The translations under genes were made by a program, and so were the position numbers. This document shows positions 8,576 to 16,921 of a stretch of 41,174 nucleotides of DNA, piece by piece. The first letter of the stretch is position 1. Each line of letters begins with the position of its first letter. The stretch comes from Streptomyces sp. 15-116A (GTDB lineage Bacteria; Actinomycetota; Actinomycetes; Streptomycetales; Streptomycetaceae). The DNA lies in the NCBI RefSeq assembly GCF_025290915.1, contig NZ_JAOCQE010000029.1, positions 1 through 41,174 on the forward strand, read 5' to 3'. Under the pieces are notes generated by a model. The model saw nothing but the letters and a program-made list of their open reading frames with translations. It did no database searches and was not told the origin of the DNA.

Positions 8576-9556
8576 TCACCTCAGCTTCGGGTCGAGGGCG
8601 TCGCGCACGGCGTCGCCGAGCATGATGAACGCCAGGACGGTGATCGCGAGGGCGCCCGAGGGCCACAGCAGGGCGTGCGGGGCGTTGCGCACGTAGGGCG
8701 AGGCGGCGGAGATGTCGATGCCCCAGGAGACGCTGGGCGGCTTCAGTCCGACGCCGAGGTAGGACAGCGTGGCCTCCAGGGCGATGTACGTGCCGAGCGC
8801 GATGGTGGCGACGACGATGACCGGGGCGATCGCGTTGGGCGCGATGTGCCGCAGCAGCAGCCGGGAGTTGGAGGCGCCGAGGGCGCGGGCGGCCTGGACG
8901 TAGTCGTTCTGCTTGGCGGTGATGACCGAGCCGCGGGCGATGCGGGAGAGCTGGGGCCAGCCGAGCAGCACGATGAAGCCGATGACGGGCCAGACGGTGT
9001 TGCTGGTGATGACGGACAGCAGCACCAGGCCGCCGAGGACGACGGGGATGGCGAAGAAGACGTCGGTGATGCGGGACAGGATGGAGTCCCACACCCCGCC
9101 GAAGAACCCGGCGAGCGCGCCGAGGACGCTGCCGAAAACGGCGACGCCCAGCGTGGCCAGCACGCCCACCGCCACCGACGTGCGGGCGCCGTACACCGTC
9201 CGCGTGTACACGTCGCAGCCCTGGCCGTTGAAGCCGAAGGGATGGCCGGCCTGGGAGCCCTCCTGGGCCTTGGACAGGTCGCACTTCAGGGGGCTGCCGG
9301 AGGCGATGAGGGAGGGCCACAGGGAGATGACGATCAGGAAGAGGATCACCAGGGCCGAGATGATGAAGACGGGGTTGCGGCGCAGGTCGCGCCAGGCGTC
9401 CGACCACAGGGAGCGGGGCTTGCCCTCGGGTCCGGTGCCGTCGGGGCCGCTCGGCTTCTTCTCCAGGGTCTCGGCCTCGTCCACGCCCAGGTCCATGGTG
9501 CCGCCCATGCCGGTGCCCGCGATGGCTTGATCGGGATCGTAGTGCTGGTCAGGCAT
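8576..9556 (-). CDS. Oligopeptide ABC permease, OppC type (operon 2)
   Basis: 326 residues. A polar N-terminal extension of about 50 residues precedes the LWSDAWRDLRRNPVF entry helix. Six membrane segments follow, with a large external loop after the first (holding paired cysteines in KCDLSKAQEG and GQGCDVY). The EAA coupling loop that docks on the ATPases is ARALGASNSRLLLRHIAPN. It overlaps the upstream permease gene by 8 bases. The two loop cysteines are absent from the paralogue at 14908, so a disulfide outside the cell is possible. Confidence 0.92.
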   Translation of the reverse strand: MPDQHYDPDQAIAGTGMGGTMDLGVDEAETLEKKPSGPDGTGPEGKPRSLWSDAWRDLRRNPVFIISALVILFLIVISLWPSLIASGSPLKCDLSKAQEGSQAGHPFGFNGQGCDVYTRTVYGARTSVAVGVLATLGVAVFGSVLGALAGFFGGVWDSILSRITDVFFAIPVVLGGLVLLSVITSNTVWPVIGFIVLLGWPQLSRIARGSVITAKQNDYVQAARALGASNSRLLLRHIAPNAIAPVIVVATIALGTYIALEATLSYLGVGLKPPSVSWGIDISAASPYVRNAPHALLWPSGALAITVLAFIMLGDAVRDALDPKLR

Positions 9557-10472
9557 AGCGGATCCTCGGGTCGAGTACGGCGTACAGCAGGTCGACGACG
9601 AGATTGCAGACCAGGAAGACCAGCACGAGGACGGTGACGAAGCCGACCACGGTCTGGGTGTTCTGCCGCAGGATGCCCTGGTAGAGCTGGTAGCCGACGC
9701 CGTGGATGTTGAAGATCCGCTCGGTGACGATGGCGCCGCCCATGAGGAAGCCGATGTCGGCGCCGATGAAGGTGACCACCGGGATGAGGGAGTTGCGCAG
9801 CAGGTGCCGGGTGATGACCCGGTGCCGGGGCAGGCCCTTGGCGACGGCGGTGCGGACGTAGTCGGAGCGGCGGTTCTCGGCGATGGAGGTGCGGGTCAGC
9901 CGGGTGACGTAGGCGAGGGAGACGGAGGCCAGGACCAGTCCGGGCAGGATCAGCTCGTCGAAGGGGGCCTCCGGGGAGACCGAGGGGCGGATCCAGCCCC
10001 ACTTCACGCCGAGCAGCAGTTGCAGCAGCAGGCCGGTGACGAAGGTGGGGACGGAGATGACGACGAGGGTGAGCAGCAGGACGGAGGTGTCGATCGGGCG
10101 GCCCCGGCGCAGTCCGGTGACCACGCCGAGGGTGATGCCGATGACGATCTCGAAGAGGATGGCGACGAGGGTGAGCCGGATGGTGACGGGGAACGCCGTC
10201 GCCATCAGCTCGGTGACCTCCTGGCCGTTGAACGCCGTCCCGAAGTCGCCGGTGAAGACGTTCCCCATGTAGGTCAGGTACTGCTGCCAGACCGGCTTGT
10301 CGAGGCCGAACTCCGCTCGGAGCTGGGCGGCCGTCGCCGGGTCGCACTGCCGCTCACCGCACAGTCCGGCGATGGGGTCGCCCATCACGTTGACCATGAG
10401 GAAGATCAGCAGCGTGGCCCCGATGAACACCGGGATCATCTGGAGCAGCCGCCGCAGGACGTAGCGCCCCAT
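9549..10472 (-). CDS. Oligopeptide ABC permease, OppB type (operon 2)
   Basis: 307 residues starting MGRYVLRRLLQMIPVFIGAT, a typical OppB first helix. Six membrane segments and the EAA loop (VAKGLPRHRVITRHLLRN) are visible, and it ends in AVLDPRIRYA like its paralogue at 15854. A loop after helix 1 contains GLCGERQCDPAT, with two cysteines not present in the paralogue. The gene begins only six bases after the binding-protein stop, in contrast to the hairpin-filled 138-base gap of operon 1. Confidence 0.92.
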   Translation of the reverse strand: MGRYVLRRLLQMIPVFIGATLLIFLMVNVMGDPIAGLCGERQCDPATAAQLRAEFGLDKPVWQQYLTYMGNVFTGDFGTAFNGQEVTELMATAFPVTIRLTLVAILFEIVIGITLGVVTGLRRGRPIDTSVLLLTLVVISVPTFVTGLLLQLLLGVKWGWIRPSVSPEAPFDELILPGLVLASVSLAYVTRLTRTSIAENRRSDYVRTAVAKGLPRHRVITRHLLRNSLIPVVTFIGADIGFLMGGAIVTERIFNIHGVGYQLYQGILRQNTQTVVGFVTVLVLVFLVCNLVVDLLYAVLDPRIRYA

Positions 10473-10478
10473 GGCGGC

Positions 10479-12113
10479 TCAGCTCACCTTGATCTGGTCG
10501 TACACGGGGACGCTGAACGGGTTGAGCTTCACGTCGGAGAGCCGCTCCGACCAGCCCGCGCTGCCGTTCTGGTACCACAGCGGGATGGCGGCCATGTTGT
10601 CGCGGACGACCTCCTCGGCCTGCTGGAACAGGTCGATGGCCTTGGCGTTGTCGGTCTCCTGGTTGGCGCGGTCGACGAGGTCGTCGAACTCCTTGTTGGA
10701 CCACTTGCCGTCGTTGGAGGAGGCGTTGGTGTAGTAGAGCGGCTGGAGGAAGTTCTGGATGAGGGGGTAGTCCATCTGCCAGCCGGCGCGGAACGGGCCG
10801 CTCATCTTCCGCTGGGTGATCTGGTTGCGGAAGTCGGCGAAGGTGCCGACGGGGTTGCCGGTGCAGGCGCGTTCGTTGTCGAGGGCGTTGTTGATGGAGT
10901 TGCAGACGGCGTCGACCCAGTCCTTGTGGGAGCCGGTGTCGGCGTTGTAGGTGATGGTGATGCGCCCGCCGGGCAGGCCGCCGCCCTCGCGGATCAGCTT
11001 CTTCGCCTCGTCCGCGTTGTATTCGCAGGCGTCGCCGCACAGGCCGTCCTGGAAGCCGCCGTCCTCGCCGAGGACCGGGGAGGTCCAGTCGGTGGCGGGG
11101 GTGCGGGTCTTCTGGAAGATGGTCTCGGTGATCTGGTCGCGGTCGATCGCGCGGGACAGGCCGGTGCGGACCTTCTCCATGCCGGGCTTGTTCCAGGCCT
11201 CGTCGTAGAACGGGAAGGCGAGGGTCTGGATGATGCCGGCGGGGGTGTTGAGGTAGCGGTCGCCGAGGTCGTTGCCGACGTTCTTCAGCTGGGAGGCGGG
11301 GACGTCGTCGACGAGGTCGAGGTTGCCGGCCAGCAGGTCGGTGTAGGCGGTGTTGTTGTCGGTGTAGACCTTGAGGTCGACGCCGCCGTTCTGGGCCTTG
11401 TCCTCGCCGGGGTAGTCGTCCCACTTGCGCAGGGACATCTGGGAGCCCTTGGCGTAGGAGTCGACGAGGTAGGGGCCGTTGCCGACGGGCTTGGCGATCC
11501 AGGCGTCGTGGTCGTCGAAGAAGGCGCGGGGCAGGGGGGCGTAGGCGTTGTAGCCGAGGGTGTCGGGGAAGGTCGAGAACTTCTGCGTGAGCTTGACGGT
11601 GAAGGTGCGGTCGTCGACGACCTTCAGTCCGGAGAGCGTGTCGGCGGTCTGCTTGCTGCCGTCCTCGGGGTGGACCTTGTCGTAGCCCTCGATGTAGCCG
11701 AAGAAGTAGGCGTTGCGCTGGTTGTTCTTCAGGCTGGCGCCGTAGTTCCAGGCGTCGACGAAGGACTGGGCGGTGACCTTCTCGCCGTTGCTGAAGGTCC
11801 AGCCGTCCTTGATCTTGATGGTGAAGTTCTGCGAGTCGGACGTCTCGATGCTCTCGGCGAGCATGTCCTCGGCGGCGCCGGTCTCCGGGTGGTAGCGCTT
11901 GAGCCCGCGGAAGATCATGTCGAGGACCTTGCCGCCCTGCACCTCGTTGGTGTTGGCGGGCTCCAGCGGGTTCTGCGGGTCACCCCAGGAGGCACTCAGC
12001 ACGGCCCCGGCGTCCGCACTCCCGCCACCGCCGTCCCCGCCTCCGCAGGCGGTCGCCGCGAGAGCTACGGCCACCGCACCGACGACCCACCTGGCGTGCG
12101 TGGCTCCACGCAT
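10479..12113 (-). CDS. Peptide-binding lipoprotein, OppA/SBP family 5 (operon 2)
   Basis: 544 residues; captures peptides outside the membrane and delivers them to the permeases. The N-terminus MRGATHARWVVGAVAVAL leads to ATAC, where Cys is lipidated, and then a Gly/Asp/Ser linker. The family-5 fold follows, with typical elements such as WTFSNGEKVTAQSFVDAWNY, PVGNGPY and WQMDYPLIQNFL. GAGGAGG lies eight bases before the ATG. It is the first gene of a five-gene operon. The signal sequence and much of the body resemble the binding protein at 16922, so the two operons look like an old duplication. From memory this corresponds to the system next to bldK in S. coelicolor; substrate range is unknown. 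Confidence 0.92.
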   Translation of the reverse strand: MRGATHARWVVGAVAVALAATACGGGDGGGGSADAGAVLSASWGDPQNPLEPANTNEVQGGKVLDMIFRGLKRYHPETGAAEDMLAESIETSDSQNFTIKIKDGWTFSNGEKVTAQSFVDAWNYGASLKNNQRNAYFFGYIEGYDKVHPEDGSKQTADTLSGLKVVDDRTFTVKLTQKFSTFPDTLGYNAYAPLPRAFFDDHDAWIAKPVGNGPYLVDSYAKGSQMSLRKWDDYPGEDKAQNGGVDLKVYTDNNTAYTDLLAGNLDLVDDVPASQLKNVGNDLGDRYLNTPAGIIQTLAFPFYDEAWNKPGMEKVRTGLSRAIDRDQITETIFQKTRTPATDWTSPVLGEDGGFQDGLCGDACEYNADEAKKLIREGGGLPGGRITITYNADTGSHKDWVDAVCNSINNALDNERACTGNPVGTFADFRNQITQRKMSGPFRAGWQMDYPLIQNFLQPLYYTNASSNDGKWSNKEFDDLVDRANQETDNAKAIDLFQQAEEVVRDNMAAIPLWYQNGSAGWSERLSDVKLNPFSVPVYDQIKVS

Positions 12114-12266
12114 GGAGTGCCTCCTCGTCCGTGCACCTGTCGAACCCTGTCGATCCCTGAGGGTTCAATATCAGGGCAAAGGGTGCGTATCGCGGGCGTG
12201 CGACGCGGGGGCGGGGTGGATTACGGGGTGGACTCCCACCATATGTACGTATCGCAGCCCAGCGAG
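12114..12266 (-). promoter_or_regulatory. Promoter region of Opp operon 2
   Basis: The 153 bases between the VOC gene stop and the binding-protein start hold an inverted repeat, CCCTGA/TCAGGG with a 10-base spacer (12156-12177), and a doubled CTGTCGA (about 12136-12153). This is the only gap large enough to carry the operon promoter. No clear sigma hexamers could be fixed by eye. Confidence 0.35.
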
Positions 12267-12665
12267 TCAGCTCGACGGCGGCTCGTCACCCGCAACCAGC
12301 TCGACCTCGAATCCGTCGGAGTCGGCGAGATAGGCCGCGTAGTGCGCCCGGCCTCCGGCGTACGGGTGACGATCGGGAAAGAGGAGGCTCCAGCCGTGCG
12401 CGGGCGCCTCCGAGACGAGTTCGTCGACCGCCGCACGGCTCCCGGCGTGGAAGGCCAGATGGTTGAGGCCGGGCCTCATCCGGTCGTGCTCCGAGCCTTT
12501 CAGGGCGGGTGACCGCTCGATCACGAGGTACGTCGCGCCCAGCCGCCAGCTGCGGCCGTGCTCCCACTCCTGGTACGGCGTCCAGCCCAGGCGGCCGAGG
12601 AGCCACCCCCACGCGCGGACCGCGGACGGCAGTTCGGGAACCCAGAGTTCGACGTGATGCAGCAT
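12267..12665 (-). CDS. VOC (glyoxalase/dioxygenase fold) protein
   Basis: 132 residues from ATG 12665, chosen for GGAAGGA six bases upstream and for the immediate VOC start MLHHVELWVPEL. Two beta-alpha-beta-beta-beta repeats are visible: residues 1-55 and, after GLNHLAFHAG, 70-125 ending GFEVELVAG. Metal-ligand-type residues are His4 or Glu6, the His of NHLAF and the Glu of FEVEL. Family members include glyoxalase I, extradiol dioxygenases and antibiotic-binding proteins; nothing here picks one. It begins 31 bases after the stop of the operon 1 OppF-type gene on the same strand, so it may be read through as a sixth gene of that operon. Confidence 0.82.
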   Translation of the reverse strand: MLHHVELWVPELPSAVRAWGWLLGRLGWTPYQEWEHGRSWRLGATYLVIERSPALKGSEHDRMRPGLNHLAFHAGSRAAVDELVSEAPAHGWSLLFPDRHPYAGGRAHYAAYLADSDGFEVELVAGDEPPSS

Positions 12666-12696
12666 CGCTTCCTTCCGGGGGATGGGCGTATGGGGG

Positions 12697-13845
12697 TTAC
12701 GCCGCGTGGACCACGTCCTTCTCCTCGGCGAAGTGGCAGGCCGATTCGTGGGCCGCCGGGGAGTCCGAGCCCTTGAAGCGCTCGGGGACGGCCAGCAGGG
12801 GCACCTCCTCGGCGCACTTGTCCTGGGCCTTCCAGCAGCGGGTGCGGAAGCGGCAGCCGGAGGGCGGGTTGGCCGGGGACGGGACGTCGCCGGTGAGGAT
12901 GATGCGCTCGCGGTGGTCGCGGGCCTCGGGGTCGGGGACCGGGACGGCGGAGAGCAGCGCCTGGGTGTACGGGTGGGTCGGGTGGTCGTAGATCTGGGTG
13001 TCGGTCCCAATCTCGGCCATCTTGCCCAGGTACATCACACCGACACGGTCGGAGATGTGACGGACGATCGACAGGTCGTGGGCGATGAAGATGTAGGAGA
13101 GGTTGAACTCCTCCTGCAGCTTCTCCATCAGGTTGATGACCTGCGCCTGGACGGAGACGTCCAGCGCCGAGACCGGCTCGTCGCAGATGATGATCTCCGG
13201 GTTGAGCGCGAGGCCGCGGGCGATGCCGATGCGCTGGCGCTGACCGCCGGAGAACTGGTGCGGGTAGCGGTTGATGTACTCGGGGTTCAGGCCGACGACG
13301 TCCAGGAGCTCCTGGACGCGCTTGCGGCGGTCGCCCTTCGGGGCCACCTCGGGGTGGATGTCGAACGGCTCCCCGATGATGTCGCCCACCGTCATCCGCG
13401 GGTTGAGGGAGGTGTAGGGGTCCTGGAACACCATCTGGATGTTCCGGCGGACCGCCTTCAGCGCACGCCCGGACAGCTTGGTGATGTCCTGGCCCTTGTA
13501 GAAGACCTCGCCCGCCGTGGCGCTCTCCAGCATCATCAGCAGCTTCGCGACGGTGGACTTGCCGCAGCCGGACTCGCCCACGATGCCGAGGGTCTCGCCC
13601 TGGTACAGGTCGAAGCTGATCCCGTCGACGGCCTTGACCGCGCCGACCTGCCTCTTGAAGAGGATGCCCTGGGTCAGCGGGAAGTGCTTGACCAGGTTGC
13701 GCACCTGCAGGATCGGCTCACCCCGCTCGACGGGGGCCTCGATCGCGGCGACCGCCTCCGACTCGGTGGCGGCGTCCACCGTCTCGACCTCGGAGACGTT
13801 CGGGGTGGCGTCCGCCGGCTCGTTGCTCTTGCTCAGCTCAGCCAT
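12697..13845 (-). CDS. Oligopeptide ABC ATPase, OppF type (operon 1, bldK-type)
   Basis: 382 residues. It has the same core as the gene at 6547 but adds an acidic N-terminal tail of about 43 residues (MAELSKSNEPADATPNVSEV onward). Walker [10 protein letters not shown], signature SGGQRQR, Walker B IIICDEP followed by SALDVS, and the four-cysteine C-terminus (CRFRTRCWKAQDKC, late ACHF) are all present. The start overlaps the OppD-type gene by 8 bases. In S. coelicolor the bldK ATPases are required for import of the peptide signal for aerial growth on rich medium. Assignment of this operon to bldK rests on recalled gene order beside typA, so individual bldK letters are not given. Confidence 0.92.
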   Translation of the reverse strand: MAELSKSNEPADATPNVSEVETVDAATESEAVAAIEAPVERGEPILQVRNLVKHFPLTQGILFKRQVGAVKAVDGISFDLYQGETLGIVGESGCGKSTVAKLLMMLESATAGEVFYKGQDITKLSGRALKAVRRNIQMVFQDPYTSLNPRMTVGDIIGEPFDIHPEVAPKGDRRKRVQELLDVVGLNPEYINRYPHQFSGGQRQRIGIARGLALNPEIIICDEPVSALDVSVQAQVINLMEKLQEEFNLSYIFIAHDLSIVRHISDRVGVMYLGKMAEIGTDTQIYDHPTHPYTQALLSAVPVPDPEARDHRERIILTGDVPSPANPPSGCRFRTRCWKAQDKCAEEVPLLAVPERFKGSDSPAAHESACHFAEEKDVVHAA

Positions 13846-14896
13846 GGATCGTCTCCTTCCAGAAGTGGCACGCGCTGCCGCGGCCGACCAGCTCGCCGCC
13901 GTCCCGCTCGGTCACCGGGTGCAGTGCCGGGATGTCCGTGCGGCAGATGTCCTGGGCCATCGGGCAGCGCGGGTTGAACGCGCAACCGCTCGGGATCCGC
14001 GTCAGGTTGGGCGGCAGCCCCTTGATCGCGTACAGCTCCTGGCCCTTCTGGTCCAGGCGCGGGATGGAGTCGAGCAGACCCCTGGTGTACGGGTGGGCCG
14101 GGCGCTTGTACAGCTCGTGCACGGGCGCGGTCTCGACGATACGGCCCGCGTACATCACGGCGATCTTGTCCGCGACGTCGGCGACGACACCGAGGTCGTG
14201 GGTGATCAGGATCAGACCCATGTTGTACTCGCGCTGCAACTCCGCGAGCAGGTCCATGACCTGGGCCTGGACCGTCACGTCGAGCGCCGTGGTGGGCTCG
14301 TCCGCGATGATCAGGTCCGGCTCCAGGGCGAGCGCCATGGCGATCATGATGCGCTGGCGCATACCGCCGGAGAACTGGTGGGGGTAGTCGTCGACCCGCG
14401 CCGCGGCGGCGGGGATCTTGACCTTGTCCATCAGCTCGATGGCCTTGGCCTTGGCCTCCTTCTTGGACAGGCCCAGGTGCACACGGAACATCTCGCCGAG
14501 CTGGTAGCCCACGGAGAGCACCGGGTTGAGCGAGGAGAGCGCGTCCTGGAAGATCATCGCGATCTTCCGGCCACGGATCTTGCGCCGCTCGTCGCCGGAC
14601 ATCCTGAGCATGTCCTGCCCGCGGAAGAAGATCTCCCCCTTGGGGATACGACCGGGCGGCATGTCCAGGATGCCCATGATCGCCTGCGCGGTCACGGACT
14701 TGCCGGAGCCCGACTCGCCGAGGACCGCGAGGGTCTCGCCGGCGCTGACGGTGTAGTTGACGCCGTTGACGGCCTTGGCGACGCCGTCACGCGTCTTGAA
14801 CTCCACGTGCAGGTCCCGGACTTCGAGCAGCGGTCCGGTGAAGTCGTCCGAGCCGTCGAGGCCGAGGACGCTCGACGTCTTGTCGATGGTGGTCAC
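13838..14896 (-). CDS. Oligopeptide ABC ATPase, OppD type (operon 1, bldK-type)
   Basis: 352 residues with an N-terminal extension of about 23 residues before LLEVRDLHVEFKTRDGVAKA. Walker A GESGSGKS, Q-loop FQDALSSLNP, signature SGGMRQR, Walker B LIIADEP followed by TALDVT, and H-loop THDLG are intact. The oligo_HPY C-terminus carries cysteines in GCAFNPRCPMAQDIC and ACHFWKE. It starts 11 bases after the permease stop and overlaps the OppF-type gene by 8 bases, the same junction as in operon 2. Confidence 0.92.
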   Translation of the reverse strand: MTTIDKTSSVLGLDGSDDFTGPLLEVRDLHVEFKTRDGVAKAVNGVNYTVSAGETLAVLGESGSGKSVTAQAIMGILDMPPGRIPKGEIFFRGQDMLRMSGDERRKIRGRKIAMIFQDALSSLNPVLSVGYQLGEMFRVHLGLSKKEAKAKAIELMDKVKIPAAAARVDDYPHQFSGGMRQRIMIAMALALEPDLIIADEPTTALDVTVQAQVMDLLAELQREYNMGLILITHDLGVVADVADKIAVMYAGRIVETAPVHELYKRPAHPYTRGLLDSIPRLDQKGQELYAIKGLPPNLTRIPSGCAFNPRCPMAQDICRTDIPALHPVTERDGGELVGRGSACHFWKETIHG

Positions 14897-14907
14897 GTAC
14901 GCCTCCC

Positions 14908-15861
14908 TCAGCGCAGCTTGGGGTCGAGGGCGTTGCGTACCGCATCGCCGAACATCAGGAACGAGAGCACCGTGATCGACACCATCACCGAGGGGATGAT
15001 CAGAGTGTGCGGAGCGATACGGAGCTGCTCACGTCCTCGCGCCACGTCGCCGCCCCAGGACACGGCGGTGTCGCCGAGACCGACTCCCAGGAACGACAGG
15101 GTCGCTTCGGCCGCGATGTAACCGCCGAGGGCGATGGTCGCCACGACGATGATGGGCGCGAGCGCGTTGGGCAGGATGTGGCGGAACAGGATCCGGGACG
15201 TCGAGGCACCGAGCGCCTTGGCCGCCACCACGTAGTCGGCCTGCTTGATGGTGATCACTGCGCCGCGGGCCACGCGGGCGATCTGGGTCCAGCCGAGGAA
15301 GGCGAGGGCCAGGATCACCACGATGACGGTGCGGTCGGTGAAGGAGTTCAGCACGACCAGGGCGCCGAGCAGGAACGGGATGCCCAGGAAGATGTCGGTC
15401 AGCCGGGACAGCAGGGTGTCGGTCCAGCCGCCGAAGTATCCGGCGATCATGCCGATGATCGTGCCGAGGACGGTGACGCAGATGGTCACGCCGACACCGA
15501 CGGAGATCGACGCGCGGGCACCGTAGACCACGCGGGCGTAGATGGAGCGGCCCTGGACGTCGTAGCCGAGCCAGTCGGGGGCGAAGAAGTGACCCCAGTT
15601 CGGCTTGCCCAGATAGTGCTTGGCCAGGTCGGCGTCGCGCGGCGAGGCGCTGGTGAACAGGCCCGGCCAGATCGACATCACCAGCAGGAACACGATCAGC
15701 ACGGCCGATATCAGGAACAGCGGGTTGCGCCGCAGATCGTGCCAGGCGTCGGACCAGAGGCTGCGCGCCTTGGCCGGAGCGGGACCGGCGTCCGTGGCGG
15801 CAACGGCGGGCATCGGCTCGCCGGTCGCGGTCGCGACCTTCACGGCGGTCTTGTCAGGCAT
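14908..15861 (-). CDS. Oligopeptide ABC permease, OppC type (operon 1, bldK-type)
   Basis: 317 residues. A 30-residue Ala/Pro/Thr-rich leader precedes SLWSDAWHDLRRNPLF and the first membrane helix. The long external loop (about residues 70-105) is followed by five further helices and the EAA loop AKALGASTSRILFRHILPN. It ends FGDAVRNALDPKLR, as in the operon 2 paralogue. The start overlaps the OppB-type permease by 8 bases. The external loop lacks the two cysteines seen in the operon 2 copy. Confidence 0.92.
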   Translation of the reverse strand: MPDKTAVKVATATGEPMPAVAATDAGPAPAKARSLWSDAWHDLRRNPLFLISAVLIVFLLVMSIWPGLFTSASPRDADLAKHYLGKPNWGHFFAPDWLGYDVQGRSIYARVVYGARASISVGVGVTICVTVLGTIIGMIAGYFGGWTDTLLSRLTDIFLGIPFLLGALVVLNSFTDRTVIVVILALAFLGWTQIARVARGAVITIKQADYVVAAKALGASTSRILFRHILPNALAPIIVVATIALGGYIAAEATLSFLGVGLGDTAVSWGGDVARGREQLRIAPHTLIIPSVMVSITVLSFLMFGDAVRNALDPKLR

Positions 15862-16783
15862 ACCGGATCCTCGGGTCCAGGACCGCGTAAAGCAGGTCGA
15901 CGATCAAGCTGGCGGCGAGGTAGATGAGCACCATGAGGGAGGCGATGCCGACGACGGTCGCGCCCTCACGCCGGCTGAGCGCCTCGTAGATCTCCACGCC
16001 GATACCGCGCACGTTGAAGATGCCCTCGGTCACGATGGCACCCGTCATCAGGTTGCCGACCTCGATACCGAGGAAGGTGACCACCGGGATCAGCGAGTTG
16101 CGCATCAGGTGCACACCGACGATGCGGCGGCGGGGAAGCCCCTTGGCCACCGCGGTGCGCATGTAGTCCGCGCGCAGGTTCTCCGCGATCGAGGTGCGGG
16201 TCAGCCGGGCGACGTACGCGAGCGACAGCGACGCCAGCACGATCGCGGGAAGCATGAGTTGGGAGAAGTCCGTCGAGTCGGTGACCGTGGGTGTGGTGAC
16301 CGACCACTTGAACGCGAGCAGGTACTGCAGCAGGAAGCCCAGCACGAAGGACGGCATCGAGACGAGCACCAGCGTCAGGGTGAGCAGTCCGCGGTCGCGC
16401 AGCGTGTCGGGCTTCAGGCCCGCGACGATGCCGAGGCCGATGCCCACGAGCGAGACGAAGGTGAAGGCGAAGATCGTCAGCCGGATCGTCACCGGGAACG
16501 CGTCCGCGATGATGTCCGCGATCGGTCTCTGGCTGGCGATCTGGGTGCCGAAGTCACCCTGGAGCAGTCCGGCCATGTAGTTCACGTACTGCTGGATGAG
16601 CGACTGGTCGAGACCGAGTTCCTTCTTGATGTTCGCGACCACCGTCGGGTCGTACGCCTGATCCCCCATCATCGCCCGGACGGGGTCGCCGGGCAGGGCG
16701 TACATCATGCAGAAGATGATCAGGGTTGACCCGATGAACACCGGGATCATCTGGAGCAGTCGTCGTGCGACATAGCGCCCCAT
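15854..16783 (-). CDS. Oligopeptide ABC permease, OppB type (operon 1, bldK-type)
   Basis: 309 residues starting MGRYVARRLLQMIPVFIGST, with six membrane segments and the EAA loop VAKGLPRRRIVGVHLMRN. Usual OppB features such as the DP..AMMGDQAYDPTVV segment after helix 1 and the C-terminal AVLDPRIRYA are present. A ribosome site, GGAGG, lies just before the ATG. It is separated from the upstream binding-protein gene by 138 bases that contain two strong hairpins, so expression of the downstream genes may be set lower than that of the binding protein. Confidence 0.92.
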   Translation of the reverse strand: MGRYVARRLLQMIPVFIGSTLIIFCMMYALPGDPVRAMMGDQAYDPTVVANIKKELGLDQSLIQQYVNYMAGLLQGDFGTQIASQRPIADIIADAFPVTIRLTIFAFTFVSLVGIGLGIVAGLKPDTLRDRGLLTLTLVLVSMPSFVLGFLLQYLLAFKWSVTTPTVTDSTDFSQLMLPAIVLASLSLAYVARLTRTSIAENLRADYMRTAVAKGLPRRRIVGVHLMRNSLIPVVTFLGIEVGNLMTGAIVTEGIFNVRGIGVEIYEALSRREGATVVGIASLMVLIYLAASLIVDLLYAVLDPRIRYA

Positions 16784-16815
16784 AGGTGCCTCCGTGAGGG
16801 GTTACTGCAGGTGCG

Positions 16816-16847
16816 GGGGCCGCCCCCCTGATCCAGGGTGCGGCCCC
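16816..16847 (-). promoter_or_regulatory. Intercistronic hairpin A between binding-protein and permease genes
   Basis: In the transcript GGGGCCGC pairs with GCGGCCCC (8 pairs). After a small A/GG internal bulge, CCCTG pairs with CAGGG around a GAT loop. It lies in the 138-base gap of operon 1 and has no T run after it, so it reads as an attenuator or mRNA-stability element rather than a full terminator. Confidence 0.6.
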
Positions 16848-16856
16848 GTGCAACCT

Positions 16857-16884
16857 CCCACCGCCGCCTCGCGGCGGCGGTGGG
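16857..16884 (-). promoter_or_regulatory. Intercistronic hairpin B with GCGA tetraloop
   Basis: A perfect 12-pair stem, CCCACCGCCGCC with GGCGGCGGTGGG. On the transcribed strand the loop is GCGA, a GNRA tetraloop of high stability. It stands 37 bases after the binding-protein stop and 9 bases before hairpin A in transcription order. Such structures between binding-protein and permease genes commonly protect the 5' mRNA or cause partial termination, giving excess binding protein. Confidence 0.7.
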
Positions 16885-16921
16885 TCAACGGCCGAGTTGG
16901 GGATGAGGCCCGAGGGCTCGA

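Noticed and set aside
9702..12512. A 936-residue plus-strand ORF opposite the operon 2 genes
   Set aside because: It is the antisense of the permease and binding-protein genes, with Asp/Gly/Val-rich sequence typical of high-GC shadow frames and no known domain.
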